Shown piece by piece: positions 47,128 through 56,369 of a stretch of DNA of 64,000 nt; positions within the stretch are counted from its first letter, which is position 1, and the number at the start of each line of letters is the position of its first letter. The position numbers were made by a program, and so were the translations under genes. The notes under the pieces are model-generated. The model saw only the letters and a list, made by a program, of their open reading frames with translations. It made no database searches and had not been told where the DNA came from. The DNA comes from Sphingomonadaceae bacterium 3R27E2-A (lineage in GTDB: Bacteria; Pseudomonadota; Alphaproteobacteria; Sphingomonadales; Sphingomonadaceae): assembly GCA_005503165.1 (NCBI GenBank), contig SCNT01000020.1:1-64000 (forward strand). Direction: 5' to 3'.

Positions 47128-48015
47128 TCAGGTCTCCGATACCATCGGGCTGACCTTGCCCGCGAGCTGCTTGCGGCCCTTCGCCGTCGCCTCGACATAG
47201 CTCGACGGTTTCGCGAGCTGGCCGGGCGTGGCGCCGGCGAAGCGCTTGATCTCGCGAATCAGGTGCGACTGGTCGTAAAAGGCGTCGCCCAATTCGGCGT
47301 CGTCGAGCTTTTCCCCGCGCGCGAGCGCCGAGGCGGCGCGCACCGCGCGATATTTGCGCGCCAGCATCCGCGGCGAAAGGCCATAATAATGCTTCGTCAT
47401 CCGCTCGACCGAGCGGATCGACATGCCCGTCGCCTCGACCAGTTCGGGGACGTGCGGATTGGCCGATCCGGTCAGCCACTGGTCGACGGTGCGGGTGAAC
47501 CACACCGGCGCGGGTTCGTTCTTCTTCAGGATCTCGCGCACGAAATTATTGCCGATCACCAGCCGTTCGGCGGTGTCGGCGGCGTTGCTGATCGCGTCGA
47601 CGACCTCTTCGATCCAGTCGCCGAACAGGTCGGCGGCGTCGATCGCGCGGTCGGTCAACTTGTCGGCGTGGGCGCCCATCAGGGTCGCCCAGCCCGCCGG
47701 CATCAGCCCGAAGCCGTACATGCGCAGCGGCCCCGGCGCGATCGCGCGCACGCTGCCGCTGGTCGGGCCGATGATCGTCGCGCGCCCCGCGGGAAAGCGA
47801 TAGCCGTCAGGGAAGACATATTCGCCCTTGGGCACGTCCATGATGCGGAATTGCGGGCGGTCGGCGCGCTCGCTCTCGTCGAACAGCGGCATCCCGACGC
47901 GCACGAAATAAAAGCTCGACACCATTTCCGCGAGGTCCGGATCGGGCGGAAAATATTGCAGCTCGAACGGCGCGTCGCCGTCCGCGCCCGCTGGCGTGGA
48001 TGAAGCTTCCGTCAT
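47128..48015 (-). CDS. AraC-family transcriptional regulator
   Basis: 295 aa. N-terminal sensor-like domain (FQLQ-type start FELQYFPPDPDLAEMVSSFYFVRV, with GPTSGSVRAIAPGPLRMYGFGLMPAGW) and a C-terminal AraC double HTH: VPELVEATGMSIRSVERMTKHYYGLSP and GDAFYDQSHLIREIKRFAGATP. Ligand and targets unknown. Stands alone. Confidence 0.87.
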   Translation of the reverse strand: MTEASSTPAGADGDAPFELQYFPPDPDLAEMVSSFYFVRVGMPLFDESERADRPQFRIMDVPKGEYVFPDGYRFPAGRATIIGPTSGSVRAIAPGPLRMYGFGLMPAGWATLMGAHADKLTDRAIDAADLFGDWIEEVVDAISNAADTAERLVIGNNFVREILKKNEPAPVWFTRTVDQWLTGSANPHVPELVEATGMSIRSVERMTKHYYGLSPRMLARKYRAVRAASALARGEKLDDAELGDAFYDQSHLIREIKRFAGATPGQLAKPSSYVEATAKGRKQLAGKVSPMVSET

Positions 48016-48111
48016 GACGAGACCGACCCCCGGCGGCTGGGCGCCGCCTGTTTAACTAGGCCAAATCATTTGCCTTTCGCGCTCGCGCGTCAAGCTGCAA
48101 ATCGCCGGGCA

Positions 48112-49932
48112 TTAACTCTTTTGGGTGGCGATCCACGCATCGACGCGGCGTTCGAGTATGTCGAGCGGCACCGGTCCCGATTCGAGCACGACGTCGTGGA
48201 AGGCGCGATAGTCGAACCTGTCGCCCATCGCCTTCTGCGCGCGGGTGCGCAGGTCCATGATCTTGAGCTTGCCGATCAGATAGGCGGTCGCCTGTCCCGG
48301 ATAGACGACATAACGTTCGATCGCCTTTTCGATGTCGCCCTCAGGGTTTGGCGTATTATCCTTGAGATACTGGATCGCCTGCTCGCGGCTCCAGCGCTTG
48401 TCGTGGATCCCTGTGTCGACGACGAGCCGCGTCGCGCGCCACAGCTCCATGCCGAGCCGCCCGAAATCAGCATAGGGATCGGTGTAGAAACCCATGTCCT
48501 TGGCGAGCTCCTCCGAATAGAGGCCCCAGCCCTCGGTATAGGCGGTGAAGCCGCCGAAGCGGCGAAAGGGCGGCAGGCCGGTCAGCTCGGTCTGCACCGC
48601 GCGCTGAAGGTGATGGCCGGGCACGCCCTCGTGATAGGCGAGCGCCTCGAGCTCGGTCTTGGGCATGTCGCGCAGGTCATAGAGGTTGACGTAATAGATG
48701 CCGGGGCGCGAGCCGTCGGGGGCGGGCGAAGAATAAAACGCCTTGCCGGCGGACTTTTCGCGGAACGCCTCGACCGCCTTCACCTGCAGCGCCGATCTGG
48801 GGATGGTGTTGAAGAAGGCGGGGAGGCGCGCCTCCATCGCCTTCACATGGCCGTCGACGTCGGCGAGATAGGCCGCGCGCGTCGTATGATAATATTGCGG
48901 GCTGGTGCGCAGATGCTCGAAAAACTGGTTCAGCGTGCCCTTGAAGCCGACCTTGGCCATGATCGTCTTCATCTCGCCATGGATGCGCGCGACTTCGGCG
49001 AGGCCGAGGTCGTGAATCTGCGCCGCGGTCATGTTCGTCGTCGTGTAATTGGCGAGCAAGGCCTCATAATAGGCCTTGCCTTCGGGCATGCGCCACACGC
49101 CGTCCTGCGTCGGCGCCGACGCCTGCTGGCGCGCCATCTCGGCGGCGAGGCGCGTGTAGGCGGGGCCGGCGCTTGTCGCCCAGGCGGCCTTGGCGGCGGC
49201 GATCAGCCGCGCCTTTTCGGCGGCGTCGATGTCGAGCTTGTTCACTTTCGCGCTGATGTCCTCGATCACCGCATTGTCGGGCTTGGTGAGGTTGGCGATG
49301 TCCGAGATGACATAGGGATAGACCCATTTGGGCGGCGCAAAGCCCTTCGCGGCGCGTTCCGCGGATTGCGCCGAGAGCGCGTCGAGGATCGGGCCGAGTT
49401 CGCGGATGCGGCTGACATAGGCCTCGGCCTCGGCGCCATTCGCGACGCGGTGGATGTTGATCAGGAAGGCGGGCATCTGGCTTTGCGCGCCGTTCATCTG
49501 ATCGAAGACATAACCATGGTCGCGGAAGGGGAAGAGCCGCTCGGCGCGCGCCGCCTGCGCATTGAACAGTTCGAACGACAGCGCCTCGTCGGTGGTCAGG
49601 GCCTTGGGATCGAAGCTCCCGCGCATCGCCTCGGCGGTTGCGGTCTGCAGCTTGAAGCGCGCGACTTCGGCCTCGTCGCTGACGTCGTCCCATTTCCCGT
49701 AATCGCCATCGCGCACCCCGCGCCGCGCCTTGGTCTCGGGCGAGAGCGACAGCTGCGCCGCGTCATATTTGTCGAAGAATTCGGCGAGGTTCGCGCCCGC
49801 GGGCGCGACTTCGGCGGCGGGCGGCGCGGCGACGGTGGCGGCGGCCTGCTCGGTAGCCGCGGGCGCGCAGCCGGCGACGGCGAGCGCGATGAGGCAGGTG
49901 GACAGGCTGGCGGCGAGGCGGGGGTGCGACAC
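48112..49932 (-). CDS. DUF885 lipoprotein, putative metallopeptidase
   Basis: 606 aa. GTG 49932 is preceded by GGAG at 6 bp and gives a lipoprotein signal (VSHPRLAASLSTCLIALAVAGC). The DUF885 domain has the HExxH-like zinc motif YHEGVPGHHLQRAVQ and SGKAFYSSPAPDGSRPGIYYVNL. Periplasmic peptidase of unknown substrate. The open frame continues upstream into pyrD antisense, which is ignored. Confidence 0.88.
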   Translation of the reverse strand: MSHPRLAASLSTCLIALAVAGCAPAATEQAAATVAAPPAAEVAPAGANLAEFFDKYDAAQLSLSPETKARRGVRDGDYGKWDDVSDEAEVARFKLQTATAEAMRGSFDPKALTTDEALSFELFNAQAARAERLFPFRDHGYVFDQMNGAQSQMPAFLINIHRVANGAEAEAYVSRIRELGPILDALSAQSAERAAKGFAPPKWVYPYVISDIANLTKPDNAVIEDISAKVNKLDIDAAEKARLIAAAKAAWATSAGPAYTRLAAEMARQQASAPTQDGVWRMPEGKAYYEALLANYTTTNMTAAQIHDLGLAEVARIHGEMKTIMAKVGFKGTLNQFFEHLRTSPQYYHTTRAAYLADVDGHVKAMEARLPAFFNTIPRSALQVKAVEAFREKSAGKAFYSSPAPDGSRPGIYYVNLYDLRDMPKTELEALAYHEGVPGHHLQRAVQTELTGLPPFRRFGGFTAYTEGWGLYSEELAKDMGFYTDPYADFGRLGMELWRATRLVVDTGIHDKRWSREQAIQYLKDNTPNPEGDIEKAIERYVVYPGQATAYLIGKLKIMDLRTRAQKAMGDRFDYRAFHDVVLESGPVPLDILERRVDAWIATQKS

Positions 49933-50012
49933 GATTTTCTCCGGCTTATCGTTGGACTTTGCTGGTCTGCGAGGGGCTTGCCATAGCGCCCGGCGGCGCG
50001 CAATGGCGGGCC

Positions 50013-51083
50013 ATGTCGCTCTTCGCTTCCTTGACCGATGCCGCCTATGCGCTCGTTCGCCCGATCGTCCATGCGACCGATGGCGAGGCGGCGCATAATC
50101 TGACCATCGCCGCGCTCGAACCGCTGCCGCCCGCGCGCACCGCGCTGACCAGCCCGATCCTGGCGACTGAGGTGGCGGGGCTGCATTTCCCAAATCCGGT
50201 TGGGCTCGCGCCGGGCTTCGACAAGGATGCGCGCGCCGCCGCGGTGATGCCGCGCTTCGGTTTCGGCTTCGTCGAGGTCGGCACGCTGACCCCGCTGCCG
50301 CAGGAGGGGAACCCGCGCCCGCGGCTGTTCCGGCTGGTCGAGGATGGCGCGGTGATCAACCGCATGGGCTTCAACAACGGCGGGCAGGCGGCGGCGGCCG
50401 AACGCATCGCGAAGCTGCGCGCATGCGGCATGGCGGTGCCGCTGGGCATCAACATCGGCGCGAACAAGGACAGCGACGACCGCATCGCAGACTATGCCAA
50501 GGGCGTAGCGGCGATGGCGCCGCTCGCCGATTATCTGACGGTCAATATCAGTTCGCCCAACACCCCGGGGCTGCGCGCGCTGCAGGACAGGCGCGCGCTC
50601 GAAGGGCTGCTCGACGCGGTGAATGCGGCGCAGCCCCCGGGCGGCGCGAAGCCGGTGTTCCTGAAGGTCGCGCCCGACCTCGAAGCCGCCGATATCGACG
50701 ACCTCGTCGCCGTGGCGATCGACAAGGGGCTGGCGGCGTTGATCGTGTCGAACACGACGATCGGGCGGCCGGCGTTGAAGTCGATCCACGCGCAGGAGGC
50801 GGGCGGGCTGTCGGGCGCGCCGCTCCACGATCTCGCGCTCCAGCGGCTCAAGGATTTTCGCGCCGCGAGCGGCGGCACGCTGCCGCTGATCGGCGTCGGC
50901 GGCATCGCCAGCGCCGAACAGGCCTGGGCGCGCATCCGCGCGGGTGCCAGCCTGGTGCAAATCTATTCGGCGATGGTCTTCGCGGGCCCCGGCCTCGCCC
51001 AGCGCATCGCGCGCGGGCTCGAGGATCTCGCGGTGCGCGACGGTTTCACGCGTATCGCCGACGCGGTCGGAGTGGGCGACTGA
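50013..51083 (+). CDS. pyrD: Dihydroorotate dehydrogenase (quinone), class 2
   Basis: 356 aa membrane-associated FMN enzyme of pyrimidine synthesis. N-terminal membrane-association helices (SLFASLTDAAYALVRPI), GLAPGFDKDARA, GFVEVGTLTPLPQEGNPRPRLFRL, catalytic Ser in NISSPNTPGLR and IGVGGI near the end. Start ATG 50013 chosen by alignment to the family. Confidence 0.97.
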   Translation: MSLFASLTDAAYALVRPIVHATDGEAAHNLTIAALEPLPPARTALTSPILATEVAGLHFPNPVGLAPGFDKDARAAAVMPRFGFGFVEVGTLTPLPQEGNPRPRLFRLVEDGAVINRMGFNNGGQAAAAERIAKLRACGMAVPLGINIGANKDSDDRIADYAKGVAAMAPLADYLTVNISSPNTPGLRALQDRRALEGLLDAVNAAQPPGGAKPVFLKVAPDLEAADIDDLVAVAIDKGLAALIVSNTTIGRPALKSIHAQEAGGLSGAPLHDLALQRLKDFRAASGGTLPLIGVGGIASAEQAWARIRAGASLVQIYSAMVFAGPGLAQRIARGLEDLAVRDGFTRIADAVGVGD

Positions 51084-51198
51084 ACCGCCGCGAAGCCGGC
51101 TGGCCACGCCGGCGCCATAGCCGTGGCGCATCGCTTTGCGACCGCGAGGAATAGGCGATGGGGTTGCGCCATGCTTCCCCCCGCGCCAATGTCGGCGC

Positions 51199-52890
51199 AT
51201 GAACAAAAAACTCCTTGCCGCCGTCGCCCTTTTCCTGACCGCCATTCCCTCGCTCGCCGCGGCGCAGGGCGTCACCTCGACCGCCGATCCGCGCGCGACC
51301 GAGGCGGGGCGGCAGATCCTGCACGAGGGCGGCTCGGCGGCCGATGCCGCGATGGCGATGATGCTGGTGCTGACCTTGGTCGAGCCGCAGTCGAGCGGCG
51401 TCGGCGGCGGCGGTTTCCTCGTCTATCACGACGCGAAGGCCGGCACGATCGGCACGATCAACGGCCGCGAGATGGCGCCCGCCTCGGCGAAGCCCGGCCG
51501 CTTCCTCGGCCCCGACGGCAAGCCGCGCGGCTACAGCGACGTCATCCCCGGCGGGCTGTCGGTCGGCGTCCCCGGCAATGTCCGGCTGATGGAAATGGCG
51601 CACAGGAAATGGGGCCGGCTCGAGTGGAAGGCCTTGTTCCAGCCCGCGATCAAGCTCGCCGACGAGGGGTTTCAGGTGACCCCCGCGCTTTACGGCTGGC
51701 TCGACCGCTTCCAGGACACCTGGAAGGATTTCTCCTCCGCGCGCGCGCTCTATTATGTCGATGGCAAGCCCGCGCCCGTCGGCACGGTGATCAGGAATCC
51801 CGCCTATGCCAAATTGCTGCGCGACATCGCCGCGCGCGGCCCCGACGCCTTCTACACCGGCGCCAATGCCAAGGCGATCAGCGACGCGGTGGCGAAATCG
51901 GCGCGCAACCCCGCGCTGCTGACCGTCAAGGACATCGCAGCCTATAAGGCCCAGGACAAGCCCGCGGTCTGCACCACCTACCGCGTCTACAAGGTGTGCG
52001 GCATGGGCCCGCCCTCGTCGGGCGCGACCACCGTCTTCGGCATCCTCGGCCTCCTTGAGGGCTGGGACATGAAGGCGATGGGCAAGGACAATCCGATGAG
52101 CTGGCACCTGCTGTCCGAGGCGATGCAGCTCAGCTACGCCGACCGCGAAAAATATCTCGGCGACGGCGATTTCGTCGACGTTCCGGTCGCCGGCTTGCTC
52201 GACAAGAAATATCTTGCCGAACGCCGCCAGCTGATTTCGCCCTTCGGCCGCGCCGCCGCTTACCCCGCGGGCAACCCGCCGGGCGCGCAGCCGCGCACGC
52301 CGTCGGGGCCGGTTCCCGAACAGGGCACGACGCATTTCGTCGCGGTCGACAAGGACGGCAATGTCGCGTCGATGACCTCGACGATCGAAAGCATCTTCGG
52401 CAGCCACCTGAATGTAAACGGCTTTTTCCTCAACAACGAGCTCACCGATTTCGACCTCAATCCGGTGCAGGGCGACGCGCCCGGCGCGAACCGCGTGCAG
52501 GCGGGCAAGCGCCCGCTGTCGTCGATGTCGCCGACGATCGTCTACGGGCCCGACGGCAAGGTCGTGCTCGCGGTCGGCTCGGCGGGGGGCAAGCGGATCA
52601 TCATGCACGTGACCAAGACGCTCGTCGGCGTGCTCGACTGGGGGCTGTCGGCCGAGGACGCGATCGCGCTGCCCAACCTCTATTACGGCCAGCAGGGCGT
52701 GCTGATCGAGGACGATGCCGCGGGCAAGGCGATCGCCGACAAGATGAAGCCCTTCGGCTACCCCTTCGTTCCGACCAGCCTCGGCTCGAAGCTCAACGCC
52801 GCGCAGCGCGTCGGCGAGACCTGGCACGGCGCCGCCGATCCGCGCGGCCCGGGCAGCTCGTCGGTCGACGGCGCACCGCCGCAGGGGTGA
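51199..52890 (+). CDS. ggt: Gamma-glutamyltransferase
   Basis: 563 aa periplasmic proenzyme. Signal peptide MNKKLLAAVALFLTAIPSLAAA, large subunit with EPQSSGVGGGGFLVYHD, and the autocleavage site GTTHFVAVD where T377 becomes the N-terminal nucleophile of the small subunit. Cleaves glutathione and gamma-glutamyl peptides. The small-subunit PLSSMSPTIV segment is intact. Confidence 0.94.
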   Translation: MNKKLLAAVALFLTAIPSLAAAQGVTSTADPRATEAGRQILHEGGSAADAAMAMMLVLTLVEPQSSGVGGGGFLVYHDAKAGTIGTINGREMAPASAKPGRFLGPDGKPRGYSDVIPGGLSVGVPGNVRLMEMAHRKWGRLEWKALFQPAIKLADEGFQVTPALYGWLDRFQDTWKDFSSARALYYVDGKPAPVGTVIRNPAYAKLLRDIAARGPDAFYTGANAKAISDAVAKSARNPALLTVKDIAAYKAQDKPAVCTTYRVYKVCGMGPPSSGATTVFGILGLLEGWDMKAMGKDNPMSWHLLSEAMQLSYADREKYLGDGDFVDVPVAGLLDKKYLAERRQLISPFGRAAAYPAGNPPGAQPRTPSGPVPEQGTTHFVAVDKDGNVASMTSTIESIFGSHLNVNGFFLNNELTDFDLNPVQGDAPGANRVQAGKRPLSSMSPTIVYGPDGKVVLAVGSAGGKRIIMHVTKTLVGVLDWGLSAEDAIALPNLYYGQQGVLIEDDAAGKAIADKMKPFGYPFVPTSLGSKLNAAQRVGETWHGAADPRGPGSSSVDGAPPQG

Positions 52891-52896
52891 TTTTCT

Positions 52897-53030
52897 CCCC
52901 TCCCCTTCAGGAGAGGGGCAGCGAGACTCGGCCTGGCGCAAGCCGGGACTTTAGTCGAGCGGGGTGGGGGCTATCGGCCTCGCGCAAGGCCGATGGCCCC
53001 CACCCCATCCCCTCCCCTGAAGGGGTGGGG
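52897..53030. repeat. Family A palindrome pair ahead of the acyl-CoA ligase
   Basis: Palindromes at 52897-52918 and 53009-53030 with inner arms GGGGTGGGGGCTATCGGCCT and AAGGCCGATGGCCCCCACCC; an extra piece (CAGCGAGACTCGGCCTGGCG) splits the left side. The frame through it is open from the ggt stop to the ligase start. It fills most of the 218-bp gap. Confidence 0.88.
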
Positions 53031-53108
53031 CTTAATGACTTCAATCGCGCACGGATTGCCTTTAGAAGCAGGAAAAACAGTCTAACCCTCCCCGGGAGAG
53101 CAAGCGGC

Positions 53109-54938
53109 ATGAAGCTGGAAAACCCCCATCTCGACCATTTCCCGAGCCTGGTCGCGATGTTCTTCGATCGTGCCGAAAAGGGCGGCGACGATCCCTTCCT
53201 GTGGCGCAAGGCTGACCGCGCGTGGCAGCCGCTGAGCTGGCGTCAGGTCGCGCAGCAGGTCTCCGCGCTCGCGCACAACCTCCGCAAGCTGGGGCTGAAG
53301 GAGGGCGACCGCGTCGTGCTGGTCAGCGAGAATCGCCCCGAATGGTGCATCGCCGACCTCGGCATCATGGCTGCGGGCTGCATCACCGTGCCGACCTACA
53401 CCACCAACACCGAGCGCGATCACCAGCATATCCTCGACAACAGCGGCGCGAAGGCGGTGATCGTCTCGACCGCCAAGCTCGCGCGCGCACTGATGCCGGC
53501 GGTGATGCGCTCGGACGCCAATCTGGTCGTGACGATGGAAAATCTGCGCGTCGGGCAGCAGGGTGACGTGCGCGTCCACGACTGGGCGCCGCTCGTCGCC
53601 GATGGTGCCACCTATGTCGAGGAGACCAAGACGCGCGGGCTCGGCATCAAGCGCGAGGATACCGCGTGCCTCATCTACACCAGCGGCACCGGCGGCGCGC
53701 CGCGCGGGGTGATGCAGCATCATGGCGCAATCCTGCACAATGCGGCGGGCGCCGCCGAGGTGCTGGTCAACGACTTCGGCATCGGCGACGAGGAAGCCTT
53801 CCTTTCCTTCCTGCCGCTGAGTCACGCCTATGAGCATTCGGGCGGCCAGTTCCTGCCGATCATGGTCGGCGCGCAAATCTATTACAGCGAGGGCCTCGAA
53901 AAGCTCGTCTCGAACATCGAGGAGACGCGCCCGACGATCATGGTCGTCGTACCGCGACTTTTCGAGGTGATCCGCGCGCGGATGATCAAGTCGGTCGAGA
54001 AGCAGGGCAAGCTTGCGGGCTGGATGCTGAACCAGGCGCTGCGCGTCGGCGAAAAGGATTATGAACATCGCATGGGGCTGCTCGACCGGCCGGTCGACCT
54101 GATCCTCGACAAATTGTTCCGGCCCAAGATCGGCAAGCGCTTCGGCGGCCGGATGAAGGCGCTGGTGTCGGGCGGCGCGCCGCTCAACCCCGAAATCGGG
54201 GTCTTCTTCCATTCGATCGGGCTTACCTTGCTGCAGGGCTACGGCCAGACCGAGGCGGGGCCGGTGATCAGTTGCAACCGCCCGAGCGCGGGGATCAAGA
54301 TGGACACCGTCGGCCCGCCGCTGATGAATACCGAGGTCAAGATCGCCGAGGATGGCGAAATCCTCGTTCGCGGCGAACTGGTCATGAAGGGCTATTGGCG
54401 CAATCCGTCGGAGACCGAGCGCGTGCTCGTCGCCGACCCCGCCGAGCCCGACGCCGGGCCGTGGCTGCACACCGGCGACATCGGCCATATCGATGGGCAA
54501 GGGCGCATCGTCATCACCGACCGCAAGAAGGACCTGATCGTCAACGACAAGGGCGACAATGTCTCGCCGCAGCGCGTCGAGGGCATGCTGACGCTCCAGC
54601 CCGAAATATTGCAGGCGATGGTCTATGGCGACAAGCGCCCGCACCTCGTCGGCATATTGGTGCCCGACCCCGAATGGGCCAATGAATGGGCGGAGGCCGA
54701 GGGATTGCCCAAGGATCTGAAGCTGCTGCGCGAACATGACAAGTTCCGCTCGGCGCTCCGCGAGGCCGTCGACCGGGTCAACGGCCAGCTGTCGGTGATC
54801 GAGAAGGTGCGCAAGTTCGACCTCGCCGACGAGGCCTTCACGATCGAGAATGAGCAGATGACGCCGTCGATGAAGATCCGCCGTCACGTGCTGCGCGAGG
54901 TCTACGCCGACAAGATCGCGGCGATGTATAAAGGGTAG
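53109..54938 (+). CDS. Long-chain fatty acid-CoA ligase
   Basis: 609 aa AMP-forming ligase. P-loop YTSGTGGAPRGVM (usual TSGTTGxPKG, so two positions are altered), YGQTEAGPVIS, LHTGDIGHID and the catalytic Lys region SMKIRRHVL. Activates long-chain acids for beta-oxidation or lipid synthesis. Start MKLENPH at 53109 is chosen over a frame that runs through the palindrome. Confidence 0.92.
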   Translation: MKLENPHLDHFPSLVAMFFDRAEKGGDDPFLWRKADRAWQPLSWRQVAQQVSALAHNLRKLGLKEGDRVVLVSENRPEWCIADLGIMAAGCITVPTYTTNTERDHQHILDNSGAKAVIVSTAKLARALMPAVMRSDANLVVTMENLRVGQQGDVRVHDWAPLVADGATYVEETKTRGLGIKREDTACLIYTSGTGGAPRGVMQHHGAILHNAAGAAEVLVNDFGIGDEEAFLSFLPLSHAYEHSGGQFLPIMVGAQIYYSEGLEKLVSNIEETRPTIMVVVPRLFEVIRARMIKSVEKQGKLAGWMLNQALRVGEKDYEHRMGLLDRPVDLILDKLFRPKIGKRFGGRMKALVSGGAPLNPEIGVFFHSIGLTLLQGYGQTEAGPVISCNRPSAGIKMDTVGPPLMNTEVKIAEDGEILVRGELVMKGYWRNPSETERVLVADPAEPDAGPWLHTGDIGHIDGQGRIVITDRKKDLIVNDKGDNVSPQRVEGMLTLQPEILQAMVYGDKRPHLVGILVPDPEWANEWAEAEGLPKDLKLLREHDKFRSALREAVDRVNGQLSVIEKVRKFDLADEAFTIENEQMTPSMKIRRHVLREVYADKIAAMYKG

Positions 54939-54981
54939 CTCCTGGCCATAAAGTCCATCTCAAATCGGCAATTTCGTAAAT

Positions 54982-55034
54982 GACAGGCGGGGGTGCGACC
55001 CGAAGAACTCGGCGCAAACCGGACCCCGCCTGTC
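54982..55034. terminator. Inverted repeat between convergent genes
   Basis: GACAGGCGGGG and CCCCGCCTGTC, 11 bp perfect, separated by 31 bp. It lies between the convergent ligase and lipoprotein genes. There is no T run, so it is at best a factor-assisted terminator. Confidence 0.4.
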
Positions 55035-55049
55035 GCCGAACCCGAGGGT

Positions 55050-55484
55050 TCAGCCCTTGTCCCCGTCCGGTTTGCGATAGGGGACGAAGTCGCCGAGCAC
55101 GCAGGTCGGGCCGCGGATGCCGGTCGACCGGTCGACCAGGTGGAAAAAATCGCCGCTGCACGTCGAGCTGCCGAACTGGCGCACGACCATGATGTCGCTG
55201 TCGCGTCCGAGGCCAGGGCAGCTGCCCTTTAGATCGTTGCGGTACACGACGCGGCCCGACTGGCGGTAGAGCAGAATGTCGTCGGAGATGCGGATCGTCT
55301 CGGTGCTCGCGGTGCTGGGCAGGCAGCGTACGGGCTCGCCCGCAATCTTGCCCGCGAGCTCCTTTTCGAGGCGCTCGGCCTGCTTGGGGGTCAGAGCTTC
55401 GGCCCGCCGCGCGCTGCTGTCGCTCGCCGCGCAACTCGCGAGCAGGGGCGCCAGCGCGATCGAAAGGGTGATGAACTTCGCCAT
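55050..55484 (-). CDS. Lipoprotein of unknown function
   Basis: 144 aa. Signal MAKFITLSIALAPLLASC with lipobox LASC, a short helix rich in Lys/Glu, then a beta-rich domain with Cys (VRCLPSTAS, GSCPGLGRDSD, SSTCSGDFF, PTCVLGDF). RBS GGAG ahead of ATG. Related proteins annotated as hypothetical occur in sphingomonads; no function known to me. Confidence 0.75.
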   Translation of the reverse strand: MAKFITLSIALAPLLASCAASDSSARRAEALTPKQAERLEKELAGKIAGEPVRCLPSTASTETIRISDDILLYRQSGRVVYRNDLKGSCPGLGRDSDIMVVRQFGSSTCSGDFFHLVDRSTGIRGPTCVLGDFVPYRKPDGDKG

Positions 55485-55545
55485 GGGGAGCTCCTGCGAC
55501 TGTTGCCGTTTACGGACAGGGCGATGAATGGTTGCTGAAGCCTCC

Positions 55546-56268
55546 TCAGGCCGCATCCTTGAGCGCGCGGATGCGGCCGAGTTCGGCGGCGCTCGCGGCG
55601 CGCAGAAAGGGGTTGGTCGCGCGCTCGGCGCCGATCGTCGTCGGCACCGTGGCCTCGCCCGCGGCACGCGCGGATTCGACCGCCGCAAGCCGCGCCGCGA
55701 GCGCTTCGTTTTCGGGCTCGACGGTGACTGCGAAGCGCGCATTCGAGAGCGTATATTCGTGCGCGCAATAGACGCGCGTCGCATCGTCGAGCGTGCCGAG
55801 CTGCTGCATGTTCGCGAACATCTGCTCGGGGGTGCCCTCGAACAGCCGGCCGCAGCCCATCGCGAACAGCGTGTCACCGACGAAGATCGCCGCGTCGTCG
55901 GCGAAATGATAGGCGATGTGCCCCGCGGTGTGCGCGGGCACGTCCCAGACCGCAGCCTCGACATCGCCGAGCTTCACCCGGTCGCCGCCCTTGACCTGCT
56001 TGTCGAGCGTCGGAATCCGCGCAATTTCGGCTGCGGGGCCGGTGATCGTGCACCCCGTAGCGTCCTTGATCGCCGCGTTGCCGCCGGTGTGATCGGGATG
56101 CCAATGGGTGTTCCAGATGTCGCTGATCGTCCAGCCGCGCGCCGCCGCGGCCTCGAGCACCGGGTCGGCGACCGCGGGATCCACGACCATCGTCGCGCCG
56201 CTCTTCGGTTCGTGGACCAGCCAGACATAATTGTCGCTGAGGACGGGGATGCGGACGATTTCGAGCAT
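55546..56268 (-). CDS. gloB: Hydroxyacylglutathione hydrolase (glyoxalase II)
   Basis: 240 aa metallo-beta-lactamase-fold thioesterase. Binuclear metal motif H55-W-H57-P-D59-H60, then DVPAHTAGHIAYHF, GDTLFAMGCGRLFEGT and YCAHEYTLSNARFA. Converts S-lactoylglutathione to lactate. A VOC protein of the glyoxalase I type lies 2.2 kb away (58491). ATG 56268 chosen. Confidence 0.95.
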   Translation of the reverse strand: MLEIVRIPVLSDNYVWLVHEPKSGATMVVDPAVADPVLEAAAARGWTISDIWNTHWHPDHTGGNAAIKDATGCTITGPAAEIARIPTLDKQVKGGDRVKLGDVEAAVWDVPAHTAGHIAYHFADDAAIFVGDTLFAMGCGRLFEGTPEQMFANMQQLGTLDDATRVYCAHEYTLSNARFAVTVEPENEALAARLAAVESARAAGEATVPTTIGAERATNPFLRAASAAELGRIRALKDAA

Positions 56269-56369
56269 GGCCAAGGATAACCCGCGAGGGCCTCGCCGTC
56301 GACCGCCAAGTTAACCATGTTGAAAAGCCTTGAGGCTAGCGTCGCGCGCGGCGGTACGGGGAAAAGTCG

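Noticed and set aside
46998-47198. 66-codon minus-strand frame between the AraC gene and the suf promoter
   Set aside because: It has no usable start outside the REP palindrome and no recognisable product; kept only as a possible RNA region.
48070-49986. 638-codon plus-strand frame opposite the DUF885 gene
   Set aside because: Low-complexity antisense translation; the minus-strand gene has signal peptide and zinc motif.
52887-53108. N-terminal extension of the acyl-CoA ligase through the palindrome
   Set aside because: The frame is open only because the repeat lacks stops; the family starts near MKLENPH. Translation through it cannot be fully excluded.
53082-54887. 601-codon frame antisense to the acyl-CoA ligase
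   Set aside because: Antisense artefact of high GC at third positions.
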